Positions 1 to 9,458 of a stretch of DNA of 64,000 bases are shown one piece after another. Origin of the DNA: Penium margaritaceum (taxonomy: Eukaryota; Streptophyta; Zygnematophyceae; Desmidiales; Peniaceae); contig SZWC01000081.1 in NCBI GenBank assembly GCA_023375785.1, positions 81,222 to 145,221 of the forward strand. The letters are read 5' to 3'. The translations under genes and the position numbers were made by a program. The first letter of the stretch is position 1, and each line of letters starts with the position of its first letter. Under the pieces are notes generated by a model. The model ran no database searches, was not told the origin of the DNA, and saw nothing but the letters and a program-made list of their open reading frames with translations.

Positions 1-1235
1 ATTCAGCTCAAAACCTTTCAGATCGACCCATAAAACAGGGTCATCAACAGGGGATTTCAAAAGATATGCCCTCTTGAAAACAGGGTATGCTTCTGCTCCT
101 ACTCCAACTCAGGCCAGCCAGCTTGTAAACGGCGTTTCTCCCAAACGAATCGATGGAATGCAAATATTTTTGCACCAATGGAAAGCTTAGGAAAAATACT
201 ACAATTCGCATGTGCCACTTTTTAAATTTGACAAAGAAACGAGAGAGTTATGGTCATCACAAGGCGACAGTCTTACTCATAGAGAAGAGTGTAGCCCTGG
301 CCGACCTCGTTTTGAGCATAACTCTCAATCCGACCGTTGGATCTTCGCGATCTTGGGCTCGTTGGAAAGCTTGTCTTCTGAACTTGAAGATCCAGTGGTC
401 GATCGTCAAATTTGGTGAAGGTTTCACCCCAACCCGTCACTCTCAAAGTGACGGCCTGTGCTGGCTAAAAGTGGCAGAACTTGGCTCTGATACCAAATGT
501 TGGATCTGGAGGAGAGAGGGAGCCTTGGAGCAGCGAGCATGTGGGACTGAAAGGGCATCACTTGTGCTGAAGAATGGTTGTTCAATCACTCAAAATGATG
601 GAGTACATATAGAGCTAGAGCTTGGGCAAGTCAGCCCTCTCACAAGCCACACCACTTAGCCATGGAGGCTAAGGCTCACACACTAGAATCCATAATCTCA
701 CACAAGGGAGGAAATCAGCCTAGCAATCAGGCTGACCACTCACACACGACCTAGAGAGCTAGAGAATGCTCTCATGGCACACTCCTAGTGGTCACATAAC
801 CCACAAACCCATGGAGAATCGCCATGTGTCCATGGCTAGCACACAAGGATCTCACCTCACCTAAAAAGTAAGGAGAGGTACCTTTATCCTAGTCAGCACA
901 CTCTGACAAGGCAATCCTAAGACCAAGGACCTTTTTGGATATTTCTCCTATCAGGTCCTGACCCTGGACCTCTTGCCTTTTTCTTTTCTCAGGCTAAGGC
1001 ATGGAGCCATCACCCATGCCCACCCAGACATCGACGGTCCATGACCCCCGAAACTTCGAAAATTCATATCTCCCAATCCGACCGTTGGATCGGGCTGAAA
1101 CTTGGACCGTAGACAATTTGCCACCTGATCTTTCCAATGGTGAAGTCAGATTGACGATCGGAGTAGGCATCTGGTAGTTTCCTGGAACTTGCTCTTGTGG
1201 ACCCGAAACTGAGCCGGATGGCTCCTTTCCCAACA
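1..1235 (-). mobile_element. A1: 5' end of a family A Ty1/copia element (partial, runs off the window)
   Basis: Read on the minus strand this is a family A 5' LTR (498-1235), then the plant initiator tRNA-Met primer site, then the untranslated leader (1-497) that also precedes gag in A2 and A3. The rest lies left of the window. On its right side the LTR of A2 resumes with ACTCC, so A1 went into the LTR of A2 in opposite orientation. The matching duplication on the left cannot be seen. Only non-coding parts are present here, so its coding state is unknown. Confidence 0.85.
498..1235 (-). repeat. 5' LTR of A1 (family A)
   Basis: The LTR is 738 bp with the family A ends TGTTGG and CCAACA. It matches along its whole length the LTRs at 12363-13101, 32104-32841, 37633-38364 and 58870-59611. 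The primer site complement GCTCTGATACCA lies just left of it, which shows this is the 5' LTR of a minus-strand element. Confidence 0.88.
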
Positions 1236-1342
1236 ACTCCATCATTTTGAGTGATTAAACAACCATTCTTCAGCACAACTGATGCCCTTTCAGTCCCACA
1301 TGCTCGCTGCTCCAAGACTCCCTCTCTCCTCAAGACCCAACA
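1236..1342 (+). repeat. 3' part of the 5' LTR of A2
   Basis: This is the last 107 bp of a family A LTR, ending in CCAACA. It is contiguous with the equivalent stretch in complete family A LTRs (for example 12995-13101). The upstream part is displaced by A1. Confidence 0.85.
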
Positions 1343-1344
1343 TT

Positions 1345-1356
1345 TGGTATCGGAGC
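1345..1356 (+). promoter_or_regulatory. Primer-binding site of A2 (initiator tRNA-Met 3' end)
   Basis: TGGTATCGGAGC lies two bases after the LTR. It differs at one position from TGGTATCAGAGC, the complement of the 3' end of plant initiator tRNA-Met and the usual primer site of plant Ty1/copia elements. Confidence 0.85.
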
Positions 1357-1989
1357 CAGATTCTGCCAGATTCAGCCAGCACAGGCCGTCAGTTTGAGAA
1401 TGATGGGTTAGGGTCAAACCTTGACCAAATTTGATGATCGACAACTGGATCTTCAAGCTCGCAAGACAAGCGTTCAAACGAGCCCAAGATCGCGAAGATC
1501 CAACGGTCGGATTGAGAGTTATGCTCAAAACGAGGTCGGCCAGGGCTACACTCTTCTCTATGAGTAAGGCTGTCGCCTTGTGATGACCATAACTCTCTCA
1601 TTTCTTTGTCAAATTTAAAAAGTGGCTCATGCGAATTGTAGTATTTTTCCTAAGATTTCCATTGAAGCAAAAATATTTGCATTCCATTCATTCGTTTAGG
1701 AGAAATGCCGTTTACAAGCTGGCTGGTCTGAGTTGGAGTAGGAGCAGAAGCATACCCTGTTTTCAAGAGGGCATATCTTTCAAAATCCGCTGTTGATGAC
1801 CCTGTTTTATGGGTCGATCTGAAAGGTTTTGAGCTGAATTTTCTAGTGGTGGGCTCAGTTGTTCCAAATTCCCAGTCTGCTGCCATCTACAGTCCATTTT
1901 CTGTCAGACAGATTTCTGGCAGAAGCAGCAGCAGAAGCAGGGGTAGCGCCGCCACCCAAGGGCAGCGTTAAGCATCACCAAACCTCAAA

Positions 1990-2770
1990 ATGGCAGCAGC
2001 AGGCGTGGTAACAGTAGCCCAGCCCTTGGAGAGGCTGGAAGGACGCGCCAACATCACGTTTTGGAACATCCGTACCCGCCTCCTTTTGGAGGAGAGGGGC
2101 TTGTGGGAGGTGGTGAGCGGCGACGAGCGCGCTCCGCCTCCACAGGCAAAAGGCATCACAGCAGCTCAGGTAGTGGCGGGCAAAAGTATGAGAGCAAGGA
2201 TCCTGCATTCCTCATGCTTTTGGAGGAAAAGATGATGGCGCTGAAAATGCAAGGTGGTGAAGGGATGGAGGCGTACCTGGACAGGGCGAAGGAGCTGGCG
2301 AAGCAGCTGAGAGCGGCCGGCAATCCTGTGGAAGAAACGCGCTTCATCCTCCTCTTGCTGAGGGGACTCCCAACCAGCTACGACACGGTGCGAGAGACGC
2401 TGGAGTGCCAGCCAACTCTCGACCTCGACTTCATCTGCACACACCTGGTGTAGGTGGAACTGCACCCCAATGCCGCAAAACGCAATGGCGGCAACAGCAG
2501 CAGTGAAGCAGCTTTCATGGCGATGGGCTCACGCAACCAGCAGCAGCAGCAGTCCGGGCAGCAGAGAGGCAAGAAGAAGGGCAAGTGCCATTATTGCCAG
2601 AAAGAGGGGCACTACAAGAAAGAGTGCTTCAAGTTCAAGAGGGACCAGAAGGAGCCGCAGCAGCAGCAGCAAAAGCAGCAATCTTACCAGCAACAGCAGC
2701 AGTAGTCACAGCAACGTCAGCAGCACCAGCAGCAACAGCAGAAGTAGACCGGCGTGCGCCATTTTGGCAA
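1990..2770 (+). pseudogene. gag remains of A2
   Basis: The gag of A2 opens at 1990 with MAAAGVVTVAQPLERLEG, as in A3. It keeps a helical UBN2-type gag core and a CCHC zinc knuckle (about 2586-2627, CHYCQKEGHYKKEC) that would bind genomic RNA in the virus-like particle. Past the knuckle the coding strand runs into CAG and CAA repeats (glutamine-rich in frame, about 2655-2750). Compared with A3 the copy is shortened and broken. Confidence 0.8.
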
Positions 2771-3158
2771 CATGAACGTGGCCAAGGAGGTGCGCGACCG
2801 CCTCTTCATGGCGAAGTCTGACATGTCGCAGCTGGAGAAGGCGGATTTGGCGTGGTACAAAGACTCTAGGTGTACCAAGAGTCTGACGCACCATAGGGAG
2901 TGGTTTACGTAGTTGCTGTCCATCCCTCCCTGTCCTATCGCTTTGGGTGATGATCGGGTGGTGTATGCTGAAGGGATTGGGATTGTGGAGATGTGGTTGG
3001 AGACCCCGCGTGGCATTGAAGTGGGAGTGTTCCATGGCGTGCTGTACGTACCTAATACCGCATTCAACCTCCTCTCAGTCTCCTCTCTTACAAACACAGG
3101 ACTGCACGTCGTCTTCGATGATGACTATGGCTACATCCTCAACAAGGATACAGGAGAG

Positions 3159-3919
3159 TGTCACTCCGCACTTGGCCACGGTCTAGAGTAAACGGCGCCG
3201 ATAGGCAAACCGCCGACCGCCCTTGGTATTACAACCAAGGTAGAGATTACCCACGGAGTGGTGTTTCCACACTGAAAAGGTTCACTTAGCTTGTCCCAAC
3301 CATGGCCGGATAGTGTTCCAAACTCTCACCCAACTGGCAAAGCTACACACCAAAGTGTGCACTTGCACTTGTTCTTTATCCTCTTTCTTGGTGGCCAACA
3401 AGGGATTAGTTTTCTCCCAAGTCTCAAGAGTAAGAGATGATGATTATCACATGCAAATGACAGTCCTTATATAGTCTCTGGTCAGTGCTCCCAATGGCTC
3501 CTTGGAGGGGCCTCCCTCCAAGGCCACCCTAGACAGTGTCATCAGCTTTGATGACATGGCACCCTCTGTGACCGCCAAGTGGCGCTTGATCCACCTTGGA
3601 CCTTAGAAGCTTCTAGGAAGCTTCCTTGGCCCTTTTTACTCACAAAGAAAATTTGGTCCTGGGGGGATTTGACCCCGGACCTCTCGCTTGCGAGACGGTG
3701 CCTTCACCCACTAGGCTATAGGAAGTTATCCTAAGGAGCATGCACCAGGTAGACTATCGAGAGTAGACCAAGGGGACTTACTCCACAAGGGTGAGCAGTG
3801 CATGCCTTGTCTCTCTCAGCCTCTCTTGCATGTTGCTAGGGGACTTGCGCTACAAGCGCAGTGCATACCCAGTCTAAATCTTCCGCTGATTGGACGAGGG
3901 GCATTCACAGAACATAACA
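3159..3919 (-). repeat. 3' LTR of B1
   Basis: The LTR is 761 bp with outer ends TGTCAC and AACATAACA on the plus strand. It carries a TATA box (CTATATAAGG on the minus strand, about 3465-3474), three or more inverted repeats in U3 (about 3500-3585) and a tRNA-like block (3661-3722). The minus-strand purine tract GCAAGGGAGAGTT abuts it at 3920-3932. Confidence 0.9.
3661..3722 (-). other. tRNA-like block with A-box- and B-box-like motifs inside the B1 3' LTR
   Basis: On the minus strand, TAGCCTAGTGG fits the tRNA A box and is followed by a D-arm-like GCC/GGC pair. After it come a CTCGC/GCGAG hairpin resembling an anticodon stem and then GGGGTCAAATCCCC, which fits a B box in a T arm. The anticodon loop is too short for a working tRNA. 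The block occurs at the same place in the other family B LTRs (about 9223-9283, 26113-26160 and 31645-31712), complete only in the last. It is a tRNA-derived relic or a polymerase III-type promoter, not a tRNA gene. Confidence 0.65.
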
Positions 3920-4012
3920 AACTCTCCCTTGCACCTGCGTCCATCTGCGGCTAGATTCCTGCTGTGGCCATGGACCCAGCGATGTCGGCCACTTGTGAAG
4001 TAGCCCGCCCGT

Positions 4013-7000
4013 TCAGTCCTCGTCTGCTGTGCTCACCATCCCGATGCCTCGTTCCCCTGCCATGTGCGGGTCACTGTCCAGCGGCTTCGTCAGGAAGTCC
4101 GCAAGCATCTGCTTGGTCGTGATGTACTGTAGATCCACCACTCCCTTGGCGACGAGGTCGCGCGTGTAGTGATAGCGGATGTCGATATACTTGGTCCGCC
4201 TGGAGAGGGTGTCCTTGAACGCGATGTCCATCGCGCTCTGGTTGTCGACGTGGATGACTGTGGCCTCCGTCTGTGGTGCGTGCATGTCAGCGAGCAATCT
4301 GCATAGCCACTGCGTCTCCTTGCACACCTCACACAGCGCCACGTACTCGGCTTCTGCGATTGAGATGGAGACACAGTCCTGCTTGCGGCTGGCCCACGAC
4401 ACAGCGCCGCCGTTCACAAGGCACACAAAGCCCGAGGTGGACTTCCTATCATCCACGTTGCCTCCAAAATCTGCGTCGGTGTAGCACTTGAGGCGCAAAG
4501 GGTCTTTTCCTTGAAGGCCGCCGTACTGCAGCCCCATGTGTCGTCTCTTGTTGCGATAGCGCAAAATGCGCTTCACGGCCTGCCAGTGGAGTGGCCCAGG
4601 GTTGGCCACGTACCGACTGACTAGCCCCATAGCAAAGGAGATGTCCGGCCGCGTCCCAACCATGGCATACATGATGCTACCCACCGCAGACTGGTATGGC
4701 ACATCCTGCATTTCGCGGCGCTCGGCTTCCGTGCTGGGGGAGTGGGCGGAGGTGAGATTGCACTTCGTGGGGAGAGGAGTGCTGAGGGGTTTGGCGTCTT
4801 CCATGCCATAGCGCCGAAGTACCTCTGAGAGGTACTTCGTCTGGTTGAGCTCGATGGTGCCTGCTGCTCGGTTGCGATGTATGGCGATGCCCAAGTAGTA
4901 CTCGAGCTCGCCCATGTCCTTCATCTGAAACCGTCCATGCAGCTTCTCCTTGAGACCCTCGAGGGCTTCATGGAGGTGGAGGCCAAAATCAGGTCATCCA
5001 CGTACAGTGCTACCAGCAACAGCCCCTGGTCATCCGCACGCACATACACACTGGGGTCGTTGTGGCAGTGCGAGAAGCCAAGGCCAGCCATGAAGCTGTC
5101 CATCTCCTTGTACCAGATCCTTGGGGCCTGTTTCAGCCCGTAGAGCGCCTTGATGAGGCGACACACCTGCCCGGGTTTTGCCTTGACACCCTCGGGCACC
5201 TCCATTAGTATCTCCTTGTCAAGCTTCCCGTAGAGGAAGGCGGTCTTGACGTCCATCTGGTGGATTTCCATGTTGCGCGCCGCAGCCACAGCCAACAAGG
5301 TGCAAATGGAGGAGAAGGACGCGACAGGAGAGTAGGTCTCGTCGTACTCATACCCTGCTCTCTGTAGGAACCCTTTCGCGACGATCCTTGCCTTGTACTT
5401 GTCGATGCTGTTGACTTGCTTGCGTTTGACGCGTAAGACCCACTTCACGCCCACCACGTGTGCGTTTGGTGGTCTGTCCACCAGCACCCACGTTCCATTC
5501 TCCTCGATAGAGGCGAGCTCGCTCTCCATCGCCTCCTTCCACTTAGCGGCGTCCGGCCGCGAGAGAGCCTCGGCGATGGTAGCCAGCTCTCCCTGCGCAA
5601 GGCACGACCATCTCAGGCCAGTCCACTCGGCCTTCCCTCCGTCATACTGCTTTGCAGGCTTTGCTTGGCGCTCACTGCGCCGCAGTGGTACTGGTGCTGG
5701 CTGCTCGTGCTGCTGCTGCTGCTGCTGTGCTTCCCCAGGAGGGGTCGCTGGAAGGGAAGAGCCACTGGCCTCCGAGGAGGCCTCGGATGTCTCCGACGCG
5801 GTGTCGGATGTCAACTCCGCTTCAGCCTGAGCAGACGCTCTCCCTGAATTGGCAGCCTCGCCGGCTATGGCCACTGGCATCCCACGCCAGTTATGCGGGG
5901 GTGTGTCACCCGCCTCCAGCAGCACGATCCACTCTCCCTGTTTTGGAGAGTTCTCTGGGTCCAGCAGTTCTCCCTTGTCGTGTGACTCTTCCTGGAAGGT
6001 CACATCTCTGGAGGTGATGACTCCCCCTGCTGCCTGGTCCCACAGCCTGTACGCCTTGTGCGCGGCCTCATAGCCGATCATCACGCACTTGTGCGCACGT
6101 GCATCCAACTTCCCCGCTCCTTGCCCGTCCTGGATTTTGGCCCAAGCCGTGCAGCTGAAAGCCTTTAGGTGAGAGGCATCCGGCTTCTTTCCCGACCACG
6201 CCTCCTACGGCATCATGCGTTCTGCACTTTGCTCCTTTTCTGTCCCCTTGCTGCGCAGTGCAGCAGCAGGCATGAGGTTGATGAGGTAGCATGCAGTGTG
6301 CGCTGCTTCCGCCCAGAAGCGAGGAGGGAGCTTTGAGTCAAACAGCATGGTTCGCGTCATGGCCAGAATGGTCTGGTTCATGCGCTCGGCCACGCCGTTG
6401 CTCTGCGGTGTGTAGGGGGTAGTAGGTTCGTGGACAATGCCGTGTGCCCGAAGCCACGGCTTGCACCCCTCGTACTCTCCACCGTTGTCGCTCTGCATGG
6501 CCTTGACCTTCCGTCCGGTTTGTCGCTCCACCATGGCGACAAACTCTTGCAGGCGCTCCAGCACCTCTCCCTTCATTTTGAGGAAGTAAACCCACATCTT
6601 TCGAGAGTAATCATCGATGAAGGTGAGGAGGTACTTGGAGCCACCGTTGGACGTGGTGCGCATGGGGCCACACACGTCGCAGTGGACAAGGTCAAGTATG
6701 CCCTCTGTTCTGCGACCGTTTTTGGAGAAGCGTTTTCGCTTTGTCTTCCCTTGCAGACAAGCCTCACACCCAGCATTGCATCCACCCTTCAGCTCACACC
6801 CCTCCAGCCCGCGTACAAGTTTCTGCTCCTGCATGACCTGCAGGGTACTGTCGGCCACGTGCCCAAGGCATCTGTGCCACAGCTTTGCAGTTACTGCTCC
6901 CGCATCTTTAACCGCCACATTAGGCGGCGTGGATGGTGTCTTGGCGTTCGGCGATGGTGCAGCTTCCGCTACTGCCTCTGCCGCCCCAGCGTGCCCTTTC

Positions 7001-8275
7001 GCGCTCTTCGTCTGCAGAACGTAGAGTCCATCCGTTCGTGGCACCTTGGCGACAAGGTCTGACGCAGCGTAGGTAATCGTCACGTCCTCGTTCTTGAGGA
7101 TGACGGCTTCCTTCTGTGTGAACACCACCGTCATCGCGTGATCCGTAATCCGCGAGACGGAGAGGAGGTTCGCGGCGAAAGTTGGCATGTAGACAACGTT
7201 CTGCAGCCGCAACTCCTTAACGGCTCCGTTGCGCCGCTTGTGCACGACCTTCTCTCCTTCACCAGCCGCATACTCGATGCCGCCGTTGGCGCACCGGAAC
7301 TTGGTCGTGGACGGTGTGAGGGCCGAGAAGCCACATGCCTCGCGAGAGGTGTGGTAGTCCGTGCCACTTTCGAGCCCGAAGGCTCCTGGCCGTAGCAGCG
7401 CAGAGCCCTTTGGAGGGGCCTTGCTCTCGGCCATCATGCTCGTGGACATCGAGTCCACCTTCTTACTCACGTTGCTGCTCCCACCACCGCCTCCTTCCTT
7501 CTTTGGTGCGCGACACTCCCGCGCCCAATGCCCCGCCTTGCCACAGTTGTGGGACTTGCCCTTCTTCTTGCCGCTCTTCCCGCCGCCACTGCTTCTGCTG
7601 TTGCCATGAGAGGAGGTGCCTCCCGAGCCACTTGCGTACGCGGCGTTGTTGATGACGCCGTTGTTGCGCCGCATGGCCTCGTTCCGGACAAACTCGGAGA
7701 CACGAGGGTACGTGAACTCCGACTCCTCCCAACCACCCAAGGTGGTGATCATGGGGCCCCACCTTGGCGGTAAGGCCATAAGGAGAATCATGGCCTGCAT
7801 CTGTTGGTCGAGCTGCCAGGACATGGCGCAGGCTTCTTGAAGCAGTCCTTTGAACTACTGAAGGAAGTCCGAGATGGATTCCCCTTCGCCCACCTGCAGC
7901 CCGATGAGGCGCTGTAGGATGAAGAGTCGATTGGCGAAGGAAGTTGACTGGTACACGTTCGTCAGCTTGGTGTAAGCCTCAGCTGCCGTCGTGCACCCCT
8001 CGATGTGGGAGATTAGGGAGGGGCTTATGGACGTGACGAGGAGTGCGAGAGCGATGTCATTCCGCTCTTGCCACTCTGCGTATTCCGCGCTTTCCTCGTC
8101 CTCCGGTGCTTCCTACGTCCCTTTCAGCATGTTGAGGTACCCGCGTACGCGCATCACCACCTCATACTACCATTTCCATGTGCCGAAGGCTTTGCCATCA
8201 AAGCGTGCGATGGCGTTGGCCGCACCCAACTCGGCAGGTCGTGAGGTGACTGGAACGATCTCTTGACCCCCCTGC
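4013..8275 (-). pseudogene. gag and pol body of B1
   Basis: On the minus strand, gag (about 8275-7460) has a DUF4219/UBN2-type core and a CCHC knuckle (about 7515-7557, GKAGHWAREC). The protease motif is near 7350-7381. The gag-pre-integrase domain (LWHRCLGHVADS, about 6850-6893) precedes the integrase core (CDVCGPM, FIDDYSRKMWVYF, then YTPQSNGVAERMN, about 6700-6370). Reverse transcriptase has YVDDLILA near 4990-5017. RNase H (about 4540-4020) has the STSGFV and EAEYVALCEV signatures and the KYIDIRYHYTRD stretch. The protein would copy and integrate the element; it is a fossil with several breaks. Confidence 0.88.
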
Positions 8276-8710
8276 ATGATTGCGGTGTGGTCAAGGATGC
8301 TCACTTAGTCTCTGTTGTTTTGCTTTGTTGAGGCCGATGTAGGCTGATGAGGCTAATGACTGCTACAGATTTTCAAGGTGCAGACCGTTGCATACCCCTC
8401 CAGCCGATGGTCTCCTAGCTATTGTGGAGGAAGTGCTCCCACAGACACGGGGTTGTACCCACAAGGGCAGAGCGTAACCCGCTTAGAACTCGAGGGTCAT
8501 ACCAACAATGGTAGAGCGTATCCTCGTTCCTTGTCCGTGGAGAGCAAAAGTGGACCACGGGTCCAGCCCGCGTCCGGTCTCTCACAATGCGTACCTTTAT
8601 CCAAGGTGGACCGACGATGAAGCAGATGGAGCAGTGGTGTCTTGTCTGCTGCGGAGGTACCTGCTACGTGAACTGAGCGGTGGTACAAGGAACCAAGTTT
8701 CCCGATCAGC

Positions 8711-8725
8711 GTGGGCCCACAACAC
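8711..8725 (-). promoter_or_regulatory. Primer-binding site of B1 (half initiator tRNA-Met type)
   Basis: The plus strand reads GTGGGCCCACAACAC next to the 5' LTR. It corresponds to GTGGGCCCATAACCC at the same place in B2, which is the anticodon arm of plant initiator tRNA-Met. The match here is less exact than in B2 and D. Confidence 0.7.
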
Positions 8726-8727
8726 TT

Positions 8728-9453
8728 TGTCACTCCGCACTTGGCCACGGTCTAGAGTAAACGTGCCGACAGGCAAACCGCCGACCGCCCTTGGTATTAC
8801 AACCAAGGTAGAGATCATCCACGGAGTGGTGTTTCCACACTGAAAAGATTCACTTAGCTTGTCCCAACCGTGGCCGGAGAGTGTTCCAAACTCTCACCCA
8901 ACTGGCAAATCTACACACCAAAGTGTGCACTTGCACTTGTTCTTTATCCTCTTTCTTGGTGGCCAACAAGGGATTAGTTTTCTCCCAAGTCTCAAGAGTA
9001 AGAGATGATGATTATCACATGCAAATGACAGGCCTTATATAGTCTCTGGTCAGTGCTCCCAATGGCTCCTTGGAGGGGCCTCCCTCCAAGGCCACCCTAG
9101 ACAGTGTCATCAGCTTTGATGACATGACACCCTCTGTGACCGCCAATTGGCGCTTAATGCACCTTGGACCTTAGAAGCTTCTAGGAAGCCTCCTTGGCCC
9201 TTTTTAGTCACAAAGAAAATTTGGTCCTAGGGGGATTTGACCCCGGACCTCTCGCTTGCGAGACGGTGCCTTCACCCACTAGGTAGACTACCGAGAGTAG
9301 ACCAAGGGGACTTACTCCACAAGGGTGAGCAGTGCATGCCTTGTCTCTCTCAACCTCTCTTGCATGTCGCTGGAGGACTTGCTCTACAAGCGAAGTGCAT
9401 ACCCAGTCTAAATCTTCCGCTGATTGGACCAGGGGCATACACAGAACATAACA
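8728..9453 (-). repeat. 5' LTR of B1
   Basis: The LTR is 726 bp and nearly identical to 3159-3919. It contains the TATA box (plus-strand CCTTATATAG, 9033-9042), the U3 inverted repeats and most of the tRNA-like block (about 9223-9283). In the element's orientation transcription would start just downstream of the TATA box. Confidence 0.9.
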
Positions 9454-9458
9454 GAGAG

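Larger units (their letters stand above)
3159..9453 (-). mobile_element. B1: family B Ty1/copia retrotransposon inserted in A2
   Basis: The element is 6295 bp with two LTRs (8728-9453 and 3159-3919) and a 5-bp target duplication GAGAG (3154-3158 and 9454-9458). Family A sequence continues on both sides without a gap, so the insertion is clean. Minus-strand order is LTR, primer site, gag, protease, integrase, reverse transcriptase, RNase H, purine tract, LTR, which is the Ty1/copia order. There is no envelope gene. The LTRs differ by a few percent by eye, so it is fairly young. It keeps long open stretches but has several breaks. Confidence 0.93.

Noticed and set aside
153-659. A 168-residue open frame as a host gene
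   Set aside because: It is a chance frame through the leader and LTR of A1; the same frame appears at other family A LTRs.
3661-3722. A tRNA gene
   Set aside because: A- and B-box motifs are present, but the anticodon arm lacks a 7-base loop and the acceptor stem does not pair. It recurs at the same place in every family B LTR, so it is part of the LTR.
4179-7840. Numerous plus-strand open frames of 60-210 codons opposite B1 and, likewise, B2
   Set aside because: They are antisense shadows of the GC-rich gag-pol of family B and have no domain of their own.
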